In this document: piece by piece, positions 34,701 to 47,066 of the stretch
Position numbering within the stretch: the first letter of the stretch is position 1
Layout: each line of letters starts with the position of its first letter
Assembly: GCF_021134715.1 (NCBI RefSeq)
Contig: NC_060023.1
Span: 11,842,001 to 11,906,000, forward strand
DNA: 64,000 bases
DNA from: Daphnia pulex
Taxonomy: Eukaryota; Arthropoda; Branchiopoda; Diplostraca; Daphniidae
Reading direction: 5' to 3'
The notes under the pieces: generated by a model
Databases searched by the model: none
What the model saw: the letters and a program-made list of their open reading frames with translations, nothing else
Told to the model about the DNA's origin: nothing
Program-made: the position numbers and the translations under genes

Positions 34701-35563
34701 GGGCGGGGGTCTCCTCATGTCCGAAAAGTTCCGCTACAAATTCGAAGGCATCACAAGGGCCGACTCGGTCACCTGGAACCCCCACAAGATGATGAACGTT
34801 TTGCTCCAATGTTCAACGGTCCATTTCAAGCAAAATGTGAGTCTCGATTTCCGTCCAATTTGTTTGATCCAGAGAAACTTCATTTTCGATTCGTTTCCCC
34901 AGAGTTTGCTGTACCATTGCAACCGGATGTGCGCCGATTACTTGTTCCAGCAGGACAAACATTACGATGTCACCTACGATACGGGAGATAAAGTCATACA
35001 ATGTGGTCGCCACAACGACATTTTCAAGTTCTGGTTGCTGTGGAGGGCCAAGGTATTGAACAAAATTAACTTAATAAAAAGAAATCTAAACTTTAAACAA
35101 TTTTTTCCAAATTTAAAAGGGAACTGAAGGATTTGCCAAGCAAATGGAACGCTTTATCGAACTAACTCAATATCTAGTCGAAGGACTGTTAAAGAGACCG
35201 GAACGTTTCCAGTTGATTGTAGCCGAACCTGAATGCACCAACGTCTGTTTCTGGTATGTCCCCACTCGTTTCCGCACCATGGCTCCTGGCCCCGAACGTG
35301 ATCGTCTCCTTGGACAGGTAAAAAACAAAATGTCATTAATTAAATAATTGAAATAGGAAATGAGAGATGTTTATCAACTTGCCAAACAGATTACGCCCAT
35401 TCTCAAGGGACGAATGATGTCGACTGGAACTCTCATGGTGGGATACCAACCACAAGGCAAGCTGCCCAACTTCTTCAGGTGCATCATCTCCAATCAGGCT
35501 GTCACCGAGGAGGATGTTGACTTTCTGGTGGAGGAAATGGACCGTTTGGGCCATGACCTCTAA
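28717..35563 (+). CDS. Gad1: Glutamate decarboxylase
   Basis: Eight coding exons join in phase: 28,717–28,783, 30,171–30,407, 33,992–34,189, 34,257–34,375, 34,441–34,836, 34,903–35,052, 35,120–35,317 and 35,390–35,563 (512 aa, the usual insect Gad1 length). Signature blocks: [92 protein letters not shown], the PLP-lysine motif [35 protein letters not shown], and [12 protein letters not shown]. It makes GABA from glutamate in neurons. The identity is GAD rather than cysteine-sulfinate decarboxylase, because of the DIFKFWL and YEI contexts. Introns 1 and 2 are long (1.4 and 3.6 kb), unlike the short ones elsewhere. The last exon was placed at 35,390, not at the nearer AG at 35,356, because it restores [13 protein letters not shown] and a 72-bp intron. 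Confidence 0.95.
30408..33991 (+). other. Intron 2 of Gad (3.6 kb), low-complexity
   Basis: A long intron with many purine/pyrimidine-rich tracts and short open frames on both strands. I find no nested gene or mobile element with ends. Intron 1 (28,784–30,170) is similar and includes a run of C near 29,111 and poly-G near 29,997. Confidence 0.5.
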
Positions 35564-37739
35564 ACACTATCACTATATGATTATCAAGTAGCAGCACGGT
35601 CTTACATAATTGTTGTTGTGGTCATTATTGCACACACCACTTGCATGCGCTCTCCATGTTACTTGCCGTCTATGTTAACACAGCTGTGTGATGGCTGTTT
35701 TCGTTGTCCAGTCCTTCCCCCACTCAGCATTTGCTGCATTGTTTTCGTCACTGATGCACTTTACACTGCACCTTTAAATTTTCTCTGCACTGGCACAGCA
35801 CTGCACATTTTGATGTGGGCTCTCCACTCCTTGTTACTGTCCAGCACACTAAAGCACTCGTGCAAAGGTCAAGGTGTCCCGAGACATACGTCTCGTTTCA
35901 CCTGACCTTGCCGTCACATTTTTTAATATTATAATCTCTAATAAGTGTGTCTTTGTATAGAGTTTCTTCTTCTTCTGTTATACTATACTCTCTGGGATCC
36001 CCCATCATTAGAGAAAGTGGCTTTGACCTCGTTCACATTTAATGTTTCATGGCCACCAACATGCACAGTCTAAACCTCAATTTATACGTTAATCATTTCC
36101 TTCTTACGTCTTTAGTTGGGAACAATATTTGTTCGAATAATTTCAATTCCAGTTTTATTCATTTTTTGCTTTTTCCAATTGTGTTGTTCAAAGATGATTA
36201 TTGCTACTGCATTCCAGCGGTGGCGCTATATAACTGTTTTCCAATTATATTTAAATGTTTATAATTAATTTAAATATGCTGTATTTAATTTATTATTTAC
36301 TGCAACAACCAAGAAAGTGCACTACATATCACGTAATAATTGCACATATCCAAATTATTGAAATTTCCATAATTCGTTTTTTTTTTTCTCGCTCAGCTGT
36401 TTTCATTTGTTTGGGTGTGTCCCTATTCAAATTAGCGTGTGATTTCTTTTTGTTTCAAAATAAATTCGTGTCGCCGGGAATAACAACGAGACTCGTGCCA
36501 TATAGGAGCACGTGGACAGCAAAACCAAAAGTCTTCCAAAAATTGCAGTAAAATGTCTCTCGCATTATCCGTATAACATGTGAGAGATCATCTTTAACTG
36601 TTAAATTGACGTTTTGTTCTGTCTTAATTTGTCAGTGTCCTTTTGTCTTGCTCGCTAATTATGTCTTCATTGTACCAAAGTGTGTGTCAATATAATAACC
36701 AACTACATATCCCTCCCCCCCAGCAGTTCAATATTTGTATATCATCTTCGTTGATTGTTGTGTCACTTTCATTATAACTGTCGTTAACATTCCGCCGTAA
36801 CGTGTGAGCAGCAATAAGACTACTAAAATAGACCGTTAAATATAAATGAGTAAACAAGAATGACAGAAATATACTCAACAGAAAAAGAACAATATTACGA
36901 ATTGATTTATCTTTTAATTTGAACTTGAGAAAGCGGAGAAAGTTAATCACGCCATAACGAGAAAGTAGCTCGAGGGTTATTACACGAATTCCTCAAGATG
37001 CTGTAATAAAAAGAAAAGTGAAACGAGTTCCTCCTTGTAATAATAACAACTGTCGTGTATTTTATATATAGTTACCCCGTTGAATTGCAACTCCTTTACA
37101 ATCGTTAATTTTTTCTTCCTCTACAAAAAGTTGAAGAGAGAAAATGAAATGATTTTCCCTGATGGAAAAATGAGTAGAAGAATTTTTAAAAACAAAATTA
37201 TCTTTTCGCTTGGCGCTCGGAAAAGATGTTTTCCTGTTTTTCACAAATGTTGTGTAAAGTGTACAAGAATTGGGGGGAAAAGAAAAAAAGAACATCACGT
37301 TAATCGACACACATACACACAACCAGCAGTAAAAATTGATCATCAACGGTAAGGCGCAAAACACACGAAATATTTCGGATGAATTATTTTGTTTGGAAGG
37401 GAGATACCAAAAGGAGGGGGAACGAGGGAATTTCTGTAATATCCGCAGTCATGGAAATTCTTTTTTAAAAAAAAGTGGGGGGAGGAAAATCTTCCATAGA
37501 AAAATATATCAAATATTATGTATATAAAAAAAGTCAATAAATTTGTCTTTTTTGTCTTTTCTTTTTTGAGTTTGAAATTTCCCAGTTAAGTAGAAGTAGT
37601 AGCAGCACCCATTTTGTGGTAAACGGACGAAATCTAGAAGAAGATTTTTTAAAAAAAGGCAAATAGTTGTTTAATTAAAAGAGAAACGCTGTTTTCTTTG
37701 TTGTCTGCATGTTTGTGATGGTTTTGACGGACATTTCTT
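35564..37739. other. Region between convergent Gad and ACBD5
   Basis: About 2.2 kb downstream of both genes, AT-rich, probably 3' UTRs. No gene or repeat recognised. Confidence 0.4.
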
Positions 37740-39654
37740 CTAGACGGCCGAGTGGCGATGATGTAACCGCGCGTAGAGGTATTGAGCGAGTAGCGGCCAG
37801 CCAAGGATGACGGCGATCGTAGCCACATTCACGTTCCTGAACGGGAACCACGAAGGCAGAGACAGCTGGTTGACCGAGGGAATGGAACCGTAGGTGACGG
37901 CGAACGAGCCCACCTGTTCCACCGTGCTGTGTTTCGTGCTGCCTTGCTGCTGCTGTTGCCTCGGCTGCCCATTTTCCATCAACGTCGACTCCTTCCGGTG
38001 TATTTCCAACGCCTCCAATCGACTGTTGATGGATTGCAAATCGGCCTGAAGCCGCTGAATGGCCATTGTGACGTGTAGCTGCTCGCCCGAATCGATGTTG
38101 GATGACTTGTTCATGGCCTGAAATGAATTCACAACAGTCAGACAAGACTTTTCTTTTTAAAAATTAGAATAAGAACTATGGTATTACCGAATGGAACGAT
38201 TTGGATTGCGGATAGACGTCTGGCAAGGGATCCTTGTATTCGTCGTCGCTCTCGGCATCACTATAAAACTTTTCAGATGCGTAAAGTGAAGTCGAACTGG
38301 TAGCAGGCGAAAGTGTAGTAACTGGTTCTTCTTCTTCAATTCTCAGCGGCTTGTTGTTGTTCTCCGTTTCCAGATCGGCGCTTTCTATTTCGTGTTAATG
38401 TCGGACACGAACAACATTGACGTTAAAAAACGATGCCAACGCACAAAACCAAAATGTTTAAGGGGGGAAAAATGTGTCGAGAATCAATAGACCACCTATG
38501 TCTGGTGAGCGACTGAGCAGATCTCTCCTCAAGATCCGACTCTATGTACAGGCAATAAGCTCCTCCCTCCCACTTCCCAAGAGACCCATACCCGTCAGAC
38601 CACGACAACTTGTGTGTACCTGGTGCTGGCTCAAGGTCAACTCGTTTCTTTCCAACATTTCCATTCGTCGTTTAACCTACTGTGTCTACTTTTAATTTGG
38701 CTCTTTTTTCTTTGTCCCGTTTCTTGTTTTAGTGGCTCCTCCTCAGGTATTTATTCAAATCATTTGTACCTGTTTCTTCCGCCCCTGTGCCGTTGATGCT
38801 GCTGCTGTAGCCACTCTCGTCTTCCTGTTGATCTTTGTCCATCCCTTCCGACAACTGGGGAGACGGATTTCGGCGCAGATTCTCCGGCTCCTGGCCGTCG
38901 TAGACTGCTTCGTAGAAAGGGCCCAAGACGTGCATGAAATTGGCCACATTCTCAGAGTAGGACATGGTCTCAATGATCTGGAAACAGGAGAAAGAAAGCA
39001 CAATAAAAAATGTAGTGGGAAATTTATCTGTGCCATCACGGGAAAAAGGGTAGCAAACAAAATACCTGCTTGAGCTCATCCACATATTTCTTCATTGCCT
39101 CCTCCTTTGGCATGTTTCCTAGATTCTTCCACGCATCCCATTTCGCTTTGGTAATCACTGCCCAGAAGGATGGTTTTGGCAAGTTGTTTTTTCCTAGGGT
39201 GGCCTGTTTGAATAATCCATAGAAGCGAAGCATCAGGTCGGGCGAAGGTTGAAAGGGCCCTGCATGAAACACCAACAAACATCTTGTTTACTCTAACTGT
39301 CTCGAGATTGTCAAGACTCAGATTACGTCTTATCAGTGCAAGTGCACAAATACATACATATTGATTAAAAAATGGCTGCACACAGACAAAAACCAATTAT
39401 CGGGGATATTACTGTAGAATATCTGTCAGCTCGCTGTTCTTGTTCTTACCTGGAGGCAAATTTTTGACCTCATTTCATATACCGATGGAATTTGCAGTGG
39501 TCAGCGCCGTCAGAAGACACTCACACCCACCATACGTCAGTCACTCGGCAATAACAAACACAAAAACGGGAAAAATAAACCTCAATAACCTACCATCTTT
39601 TGGCATGGATCGGATCACGTTGACAGCAGCCTGAAACGCTTCTTCTGTCGACAT
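37740..39654 (-). CDS. ACBD5: Acyl-CoA-binding domain protein 5-like, tail-anchored
   Basis: Five exons on the minus strand join in phase: 39,654–39,594, 39,259–39,066, 38,977–38,770, 38,384–38,188 and 38,117–37,740 (345 aa). Residues 1–90 are an acyl-CoA-binding domain: EEAFQAAVNVIRSMPKDGPF, LMLRFYGLFKQAT, KPSFWAVITKAKWDAWKNLG and EAMKKYVDEL. An acidic, Ser-rich middle follows, then a coiled coil (about residues 235–265, LQADLQSINSRLEALE) and a C-terminal membrane anchor (VATIAVILGWPLLAQYL) with a basic tail. This is the ACBD4/5 architecture: a peroxisomal tail-anchored receptor for very-long-chain acyl-CoA. The acidic segment contains EKFYSDAESDD, which matches a phospho-type FFAT motif. 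An extra exon between 38,384 and 38,770 cannot be excluded. Confidence 0.88.
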
Positions 39655-41685
39655 TTTCGTCTGGATTTCGTGCGTAATAACTGGAAGCGTGAATCAATAA
39701 CAATCAACGCTACTCGATAGAACCACTCACAGTCTCAGGGAATACTCGACTCGAAAGAGAAAAGTCGAGAGTAAGTATGCAAGAGTCCTCAACATGCCAT
39801 ACGCAGGTTGAGAAGTGAATTGACACAAGGCGATCGAGACGCCATCTGTCGTCCTCCGTATCAAATGCTATACTAGTCGTCGAGATGAGATCGGTGCGGC
39901 CAAAGTCCGAGTATCGTGAAATCGGTCAATGTTATTTTACACGACATCAAATTATTCAAGCGTGAATTACTCTTGTAAAAATTGTAAGGATTTCCTTTCA
40001 TCCGCACGTTTAATAATAAAACGACAAACAATTGAATAAGCGGTTGCAAAAGACTTATTTGGTTATACGTCTAGGATTATTTCTAGTGTTTTATTTTTAT
40101 AATAGACAGACGGATGAAAACCTAGTCGAAGAAACCAGGTCATGACCGTGACTGAATATCATTAGCCTAATAATGTGTGTGTGTGTAGCTGCTGGCGTCC
40201 TTCTTTTTTTCTTCTTTCAGGTTTTCTTTTCTCTTTCTCTCTACATATCACGCCATGTCTTGTTGTCCCATAGGAATGAATGAATGAACGTATGTACACA
40301 ATCTAAAGACAACTGTATAAATTATAGAGAGAGAGAACGTATTCTGTAATGACTCACAAATTTCGTTCCAAAATTCAATATGGGGCGATCAAGGTCTCTC
40401 AACAGTCCGAAAATAAAATATAACATTTTCCTTCAAATTTGTTTTGTTTTGTTTTCAATTTTCAAAATATTGTTGACATTTCCAGGGACGAAAAGATTAT
40501 CGGAGAAAAACAATATTGATTCATTCACCTTGAAAAAGTATACGCGTAATATAATAATTCTCCGCAAAAGCAATAACCGTGTTCAGTGGTTTTTCCAAAA
40601 AAGATTTATAATACATTCCCTGGTTGTTTCTCGAGCAACAGAGAGACTATAGCTGTGACGTCAAACGAAACAATCGAGGAAAGAGGTGAAGGATGCCGGA
40701 TCTCCGGCTTGTTTTTCGGTCGTATAGCTGCTGCTGCTGCTGCTCCATGTGGTCAACACGTAGGCAACAACTGCGCGTCATGTGGCAAAATTGGGTCCCA
40801 TGAGCTTCGGGTTTTACACTGTGCCATAAAAGCACATCAGCAGCAGCCCTTATGCTGTTGCACACGGTGCGAATTGAGATGGGCGACACGATTTTCCGGG
40901 CTATTTCATGGTGGATGGATGATGTACTACTACTACACTCGAGATAATAATTAGAGCGCGCCTACACAATCACCAGGAAGAAATTATTTCCAACTGAACA
41001 AGATTGGCAGCTTTCTTTTAAATCGCTGCCGTGCTTCATTAGTTTTAATTCCATTTTTTTAAAATAACTTATTTGAAAGTTGGGACATGGTTTTCCCGAG
41101 GAAAACAAAAAAACCAGTCTACAGACGCCTAGTTATTCGCAAAAGATAACACAAACAAAAAATAATCAGGAATTTGGTTGTTGGGCAATTCTAGAATATC
41201 AAAATTCCCTTCCCCCTTGTTATGGCCATCGTAGTCGACGTAGGATCCGACAATAAATAAATAAATGAATAAATAGATGGTTATTTTTATTGTTTTTTCG
41301 TCTGGCCGACTTTGGACAGCTTTCACTTTCTCGAGACATGCAGCTGCTGCACACGTCGGTTGGGTTACGAGTGGCTTTTGGCCCACAGGTATAATATTAT
41401 TACCTGGGAGACGGAACGGCGCAGCTAGACATAGGCATCACTGCGCTGTGTAATATGTTTAGAGATCCTGTTGCGACGTTTTACAATTGTGGGAAATAAA
41501 TGATTGTGCAATTTCCGTGAATCAAAAATTTAAGGTTTTATGTTATGACTTTCGTGGTTCACCCCTTTTCATATATTATGATTGACCACTTTGGGGATTT
41601 TCGCGTCATCATTTTCACACAGGTAGAGACGCACAGGTATATCGTGGTGCCACCTGTTAGTCGAATAACGAACTCGATGCAACCG
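39655..41685. other. Intergenic region before the gustatory-receptor array
   Basis: About 2 kb with a short GCT microsatellite near 40,725–40,743 and no recognisable exon, RNA gene or element ends. Confidence 0.4.
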
Positions 41686-43098
41686 CTACTTCGATTGGAA
41701 TTGGCTCAGAATAATCAAGTAGGTTAACGTTGTCCCCACCAACTGGTCCCAATAGAATTTCCAATTAAAAAGTTGGGGAGAAAATTAAATGAAAATGAAA
41801 GACTAACCGTTGGGAAAAGAGTCAAATTGACTTGAAATAAATCCATGGCGGTCATCTCGGTCGGTGATTGCAAGACTTCCATCGTCAACGTATCCAACTG
41901 AATAAAACATAATTTATAGTCAAACATATAAAACAAATTTAAAAATTAAAATTAAAATATTGCACCTGACACTGCAGCGATGAATCATCGAAACTAATTC
42001 TCCGTAACGATTTCCAGGTGTTCAACGACTATACAAGGACATTAATTATGCGCAATCAATTAATTAATCTTAATAAATCTATAGAAATTAATTTTTACTT
42101 CACGCTGGAGGGTAACTGGAATGGATGCCAACACGAAAAGAAAGATCAAATTCCTTATTAATAAGGAAATCCAAAAGGGCACCTCCGACATAAGTTCCAC
42201 GCGAATGTGGACGCTATTGACCAGGTAAAACGAATTGGCGATGACGCTGATGAAGATGTAGACGATCCAGACGAACACTAAAGGACCGAAACAGTTTCCG
42301 ATGTGCAAAACAATTTCGGAGAGTGTCAGGAAATCGCGTCTCAACTTTTTCAGATCGGAAGTAGTAACGGTAGGATTCGGGTGGATGGCGGGATCGAGAG
42401 CCATGACCTGATAACGAAGTTGAACGAATCCTTCGGACGTTATCCATCCGATGGTGGCGAATAATACCAGACCGCTGACTCCATAGATTTGGGTTAAGGA
42501 AGAGACAAAACCTGCCAACCTGGTTATCATCGGACGGTCATCAAATTTAATGTCCGAAAAAATCGCTTGGATCGTGTTATTACATCCATCCTGTAAATGT
42601 CAAATTTAGGTTATTCAATTTGGAATGAAGTAAACATTTTAAAAATACCGCTATGATGAATAGTAGTGACGTTAGGACAGTTTTGCGGGACTTGGAGTAA
42701 AACGGTTGGCCATTTTCAGACGCCAGTTGTTGCAAATTGGTCCACAAGGATCTCCACTCGGAATTTTGTGGAATGGCTAGGAGCGTGGTATGGGCGCCGA
42801 TGGCCAGGACGGTGAAACTGCCGATATCGATGACCAGCGTCCAAAAATCACTGGCCGATCCTTTGACATTTGAATTCGGTAGGATGAACAGGAGTTGCTG
42901 ATTGAACGAATTGGCCATGCATGCGAGATTACTAAACAGGGTGATGGAAAACATCAAGAAACTGAAGGATCGGCCGCAAAAGATCCTGCGCTTCGGTAAA
43001 TCAAACGGATCCAACTCGATGCCGAGTACTCGCATCCAAACAGCCAGCGGTTTAAAACAAGTTAAATAAAATTCATTCTCCTTATTGCTTGAAGACAT
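41686..43098 (-). CDS. Gustatory receptor 1 of the array (divergent member)
   Basis: Five exons on the minus strand, all joined in phase 0: 43,098–42,649, 42,590–42,099, 42,028–41,966, 41,897–41,808 and 41,742–41,686 (383 aa). There are about seven hydrophobic segments, and the C-terminus is the Gr signature: NLTLFPT then TTLTYLIILSQFQSK (consensus TYhhhhhQF). Exon lengths and phases match the four receptors that follow (second coding exon 492 bp, fourth 90 bp), but the sequence is much further apart, and the third exon is 63 rather than 69 bp. It is expected to be a chemosensory ligand-gated channel subunit in gustatory neurons; the ligand is unknown. It is the 3'-most gene of the array by chromosomal position relative to its strand. 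Confidence 0.88.
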
Positions 43099-43716
43099 TT
43101 TTCTAGCGCGAATTTTGAAAAGCTTCTTCCAACTGGCTTAGACGTAAAGAGAATAAAGCGATTACCCCCATAAAAATTGTGTACGGCGCATAAATGTTTA
43201 TTGATTCATTGAATGACGTCCATCGCTATATGCGATCGATCGGACAAACAACTTCTCGTTTATTAAATAGCGCTTATCTTATGAAAAAATAATAAATGTT
43301 TAAACTCGGGAAAATAGTACGGCATCAAGTGCATCTATCTGCAAATTCACTCAGAATGAATTCGATTTTTACTTAAAAGCTCAGGGGGGTCGTTTTCATG
43401 GAGCGCGGTGATGCATTGCCGATCCTACTACACATAACCTATATATTGCTTGGATATATAAGTAGCTCTCTCCGCTCGGGGATTTTAGAGTGCTCCAACA
43501 ACAACACGACGCCATCACCTCCTCCGTGCGGCTGCCGAGATGCCGTCCCGCTGGATAATACGTGAGGATTACGATAGAAAGTAGCCTAAGGCTCCGTGAA
43601 GGAGAATTTGAAAAGAGCTATTTTTGGTAACGTCAACATTTTGCTTTGATATGAAGAAGCCCCCCGTCGTCCTTTTCAGCGCATCAGTTGGTCGACAACA
43701 GCAAATTGAATTGATT
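43099..43716. other. Spacer between Gr1 and Gr2, with plus-strand TATA-like site
   Basis: Contains TATATAAG at about 43,455 on the plus strand, followed by a GC-rich transcribed-looking stretch with a 14-codon reading frame starting ATGCCGTCC near 43,540. It could be a promoter for a non-coding RNA antisense to the upstream side of Gr1. No conserved gene is seen. Confidence 0.3.
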
Positions 43717-45147
43717 TCATTTAAATGTGGAGTGGGTCGATGAGGCTTGGCAGAGGATGGCGACGTACGTCAGGGTACTTCCAATCAACTTGACAAGGAA
43801 AGAAAAATAATAATTGTCCTATTTGTGCTATTTTATAGTAATTTCTCACAACGTACCGTTGGCAAAAGTCTGCGGTTGACGTCGAAGAATTCCATGGCCG
43901 TAATTTTGGGACTGGCATGGGTTACCTCAATCACCACGGTATTCAACTAAATTGCAAGAGTAACCAGGACAGACGCAATCACGAGCTATTCATCAAGTTG
44001 AAAACTATACGAAAACTAGTTACTACGTACTTTGATTTGGGATAGGAGATCCGCAGTGGAAGGTTGGAGTTTGCGGAGAGACACGGCAGTCCGTCCAGCC
44101 TAGAAACAACCAGAATTGAATTACATTTTCAAACAATTGAAAGTGAATTACCTCGGCCTGCAAGCGGTAGGGTTCGTAAATGATGATGGAAAGCAGAATG
44201 GATTTCTTGGCAAAGATGAAAACAAACAGGACAGGGATCGTGGCATCTTCCTGCATGGATCGGACGATTTCGAATGTCGTCGTGATGAAACTGACAAAGA
44301 CGTTGACTACGGTGACGAGCATCACCACTCCGAAACATTTGTTGACCATCTCGACCAGTTCGCAGGCTAAAGCGTGATTCCTTCGCCATTTTTCCAGACG
44401 GCCATTCCAGATCCTGCCGGTCAAATAGAACGGGGAAAATTGCTCGGCTTCATCTATGCGAGCGATTTGCTCATTCAGTCCCTGGAAGACGAGCGTGATG
44501 ACCCTGGCCATGACGCAAAAGAGCAAGAAGACGCTGATGATGGTCGTCCTGGAAATGTTGGCCAGAACAATAGCCAAAGGACTCATCAATCCCATGTCCC
44601 AGTAAATGGAGCGCATCGAGACCAATAAATGGCTGAGGCAGTCCTATAATTATTAAATTACAATCAATAAAGAAACAGTGAAATTGAATAAATAAATTGT
44701 TACCATAAGCAAAAAGGCGAATCCGACCAATAAACTTTTCCTGCACTTGGCGTAAAATGTCGAATTGAATTTCAGATTCTTTTCAAGCACCAGCAGCGAG
44801 TCCCACAGTTCCGTCCAGCTGGAGGTGAGCGAAACAAAGAAGAAGGTCGTGTGGATGGCGATAAGGACCCAGGTGTAATTCAGGTGTTCGATGCCGATGT
44901 TGAGGAGGTTGGCCGTCGTCAAATTGGTGCCGTTGGGACCCAGTCCGTTCGCCTTGAGCCTCAACACGCCGTAAACGAATGAGGTACAATGGAGAGCAAC
45001 GGTCGACAAGACCATCAGCGATCCCGTCAGCAACAAGCCAATGGAATAGCGACTCGATCCCGATTTCTGGCTGGGACCCATGTGAAATCCAAAGATTCTC
45101 AATCCGACCATCAAAGGCCAAAGACTCGTCTCTATGCTGAGTAACAT
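43717..45147 (-). CDS. Gustatory receptor 2 of the array
   Basis: Five exons join in phase 0: 45,147–44,704, 44,643–44,152, 44,099–44,031, 43,946–43,857 and 43,788–43,717 (388 aa). It has about seven membrane segments. Family blocks shared with Gr3–Gr5 are LSTVALHCTSF, TTFFFVSLTSSW, YWDMGLMSPLAIVLAN, GLNEQIARIDEAE, LEKWRRNHALACELVEMVNK and YEPYRLQAE; the end is GSTLTYVAILCQAS. The Gr C-terminal motif is present, but Phe after Gln is replaced by Ala. Intron positions are identical to the neighbours, so the gene arose by tandem duplication. Confidence 0.88.
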
Positions 45148-47066
45148 GACCGATCGTGTAAGTTATAGCGTTATGGCCGAGGTAGGTGGGTTCAAGGAGA
45201 CAACTTGTTGGTGAGTGATGGCGTCCATCTGCCTCATCGATCAGCTATATACAGGACGCAAGCTGCACACTCTTTTGCCAGTGCGCAGTTCCCGGGCCCG
45301 TTCACTCTAATCGGCCTCAACATACATTGTACCGCGCATTTACTACGTGGTCGCCTGGATTTATCTGTTGCCGATGGAGTGAGACAAAGTGTCGTCACAC
45401 ACACTCGAAACCTTTTCCCTTTAGACATCCGGAATCAGACGGAATCGGTTTACTTGGTTGTCTAAACAAGTTGATTGCTGATGGGGGATGTTATGTCTAC
45501 AAGATCTCCCCAATGCGCCGAGTGGTTTAAATTCAATTAAAGTGAAATGTTTGATTGAATTGGTGGATTTTGAATGGCAAAGGGAAGCCGTGATATTCGG
45601 AAGTGAAACTTTTGATCTTGGGAAAAGCGTTTAGAAATTCTGTACAGTGCAGAGTTAATTGCTTTTTGACAAGCCAACGTTAACTCTAAAATAACAAATA
45701 AGAATCGTTGCCTATGTAATCTCGTCTAGGGGGAGACATTACGTAAGTTTCTCATTAAAGAAAGAATGTGTTCATTACCTAGTATTTTGTAATTCAGCTA
45801 GTCAATATGGGCAAATGAGAAGGTGGAGAGTGTGGCGGTAAGTTCCTTCTGGTCGTGAAAATTTCTAGTTCCATTTTCCTTAAAGAGTAAAAAAAAAATA
45901 TAAATTCAATTGTTTACCCACAGACAAAGTTGTGAAGTACAAAACTAGGGCCTGATCTCAGTCGTTCTACAAATGAGTTTTTGAATGAACCCCAACTGAG
46001 TAAAAAAAAATGGCAAGGGGAAACAGTTCCATTCAATCGCATAACTCAGGAATAATCGAACTCCGTAATATGTCACGCGATAATCAACGCCACCAATCAG
46101 TCAAAAAGGACGAATAGAGATAGATTTGTCCTACCTTTATGCCTGGGAAATACGGCCAGGCATCCATCCACAGGTGCTCCATCCATCCGATGCAAAGTTG
46201 TATACACCAGGGCGAGATAGTGACGTCCTCGTGAATACCCCCACACTCACATGGGAGTACAAGACGACATTTAAAGATGGGGGAAGAAGAGATCCGTCCC
46301 ACTCGACCGACATCGGTTGTATCTCATACAGGATGCTGTTTATCTAAAATAAAAATAAAAAAGGGTCACGAATAAATATTGACAGAAACAGCAAGGAAGG
46401 AAAAGTTGAAAATAAGACACTTAATTGTAAATAAATGGGAGAATTCAGAATTGAAGCCTTCCATGCAATACTGCAAGTCATGCTTCATTCAAATATCTAG
46501 CACGACAGAGGAATAAAACAGTAATGAAAATCAATATCCTGACGATGATAAGACTGAGAGGTACTTTGCTGCTGATGACCATGGCCAGCACAAGCATAAT
46601 TTGTACATCTTGTGGTTATGATTCTGGCCTCAAATTTGCACAAAAGAGAAGGTTACACATGGTGCAAACAAACTGCCATGCATTGACAGGGGACTTACAC
46701 GATAAATGTTATTAGATGCTATTAGTCAGGAACTAACATTTTACCAAAATTTTTAACAGGTAAAAACTCTTCTATTTATGCTCTCAACTTCCATAATCAT
46801 CCTATTTGTTGTATTTACCCTCCAAACAGCATGGAGTGGAGAGAATTGTGAGCCGCCATGCAAGTTCACACGACGATCACGTTTTGTAACTTTATTTATT
46901 ATGCTTTTCAGGTTTTTTTTTTGATAGCCACTTGTACATTTCCAAAAAGTAATTGTTTCGTTTTCTTTAATATTTTAAACTTTGACTCTTTTTCGAAACT
47001 TGTAGCATGTTATATTAGCTTGCTTGTAGATTGTGGAAGTAGAACCAAATGGAAAGCAGACGACAC

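Noticed and set aside
34413-34991. 192-aa open frame overlapping Gad exon 5
   Set aside because: An alternative-frame shadow of a strongly conserved Gad exon.
35318-35356. 39-bp intron at the nearest AG in Gad
   Set aside because: Too short for this genome. It would insert 11 residues before the conserved [10 protein letters not shown]. The AG at 35,389 gives a 72-bp intron and a perfect family match.
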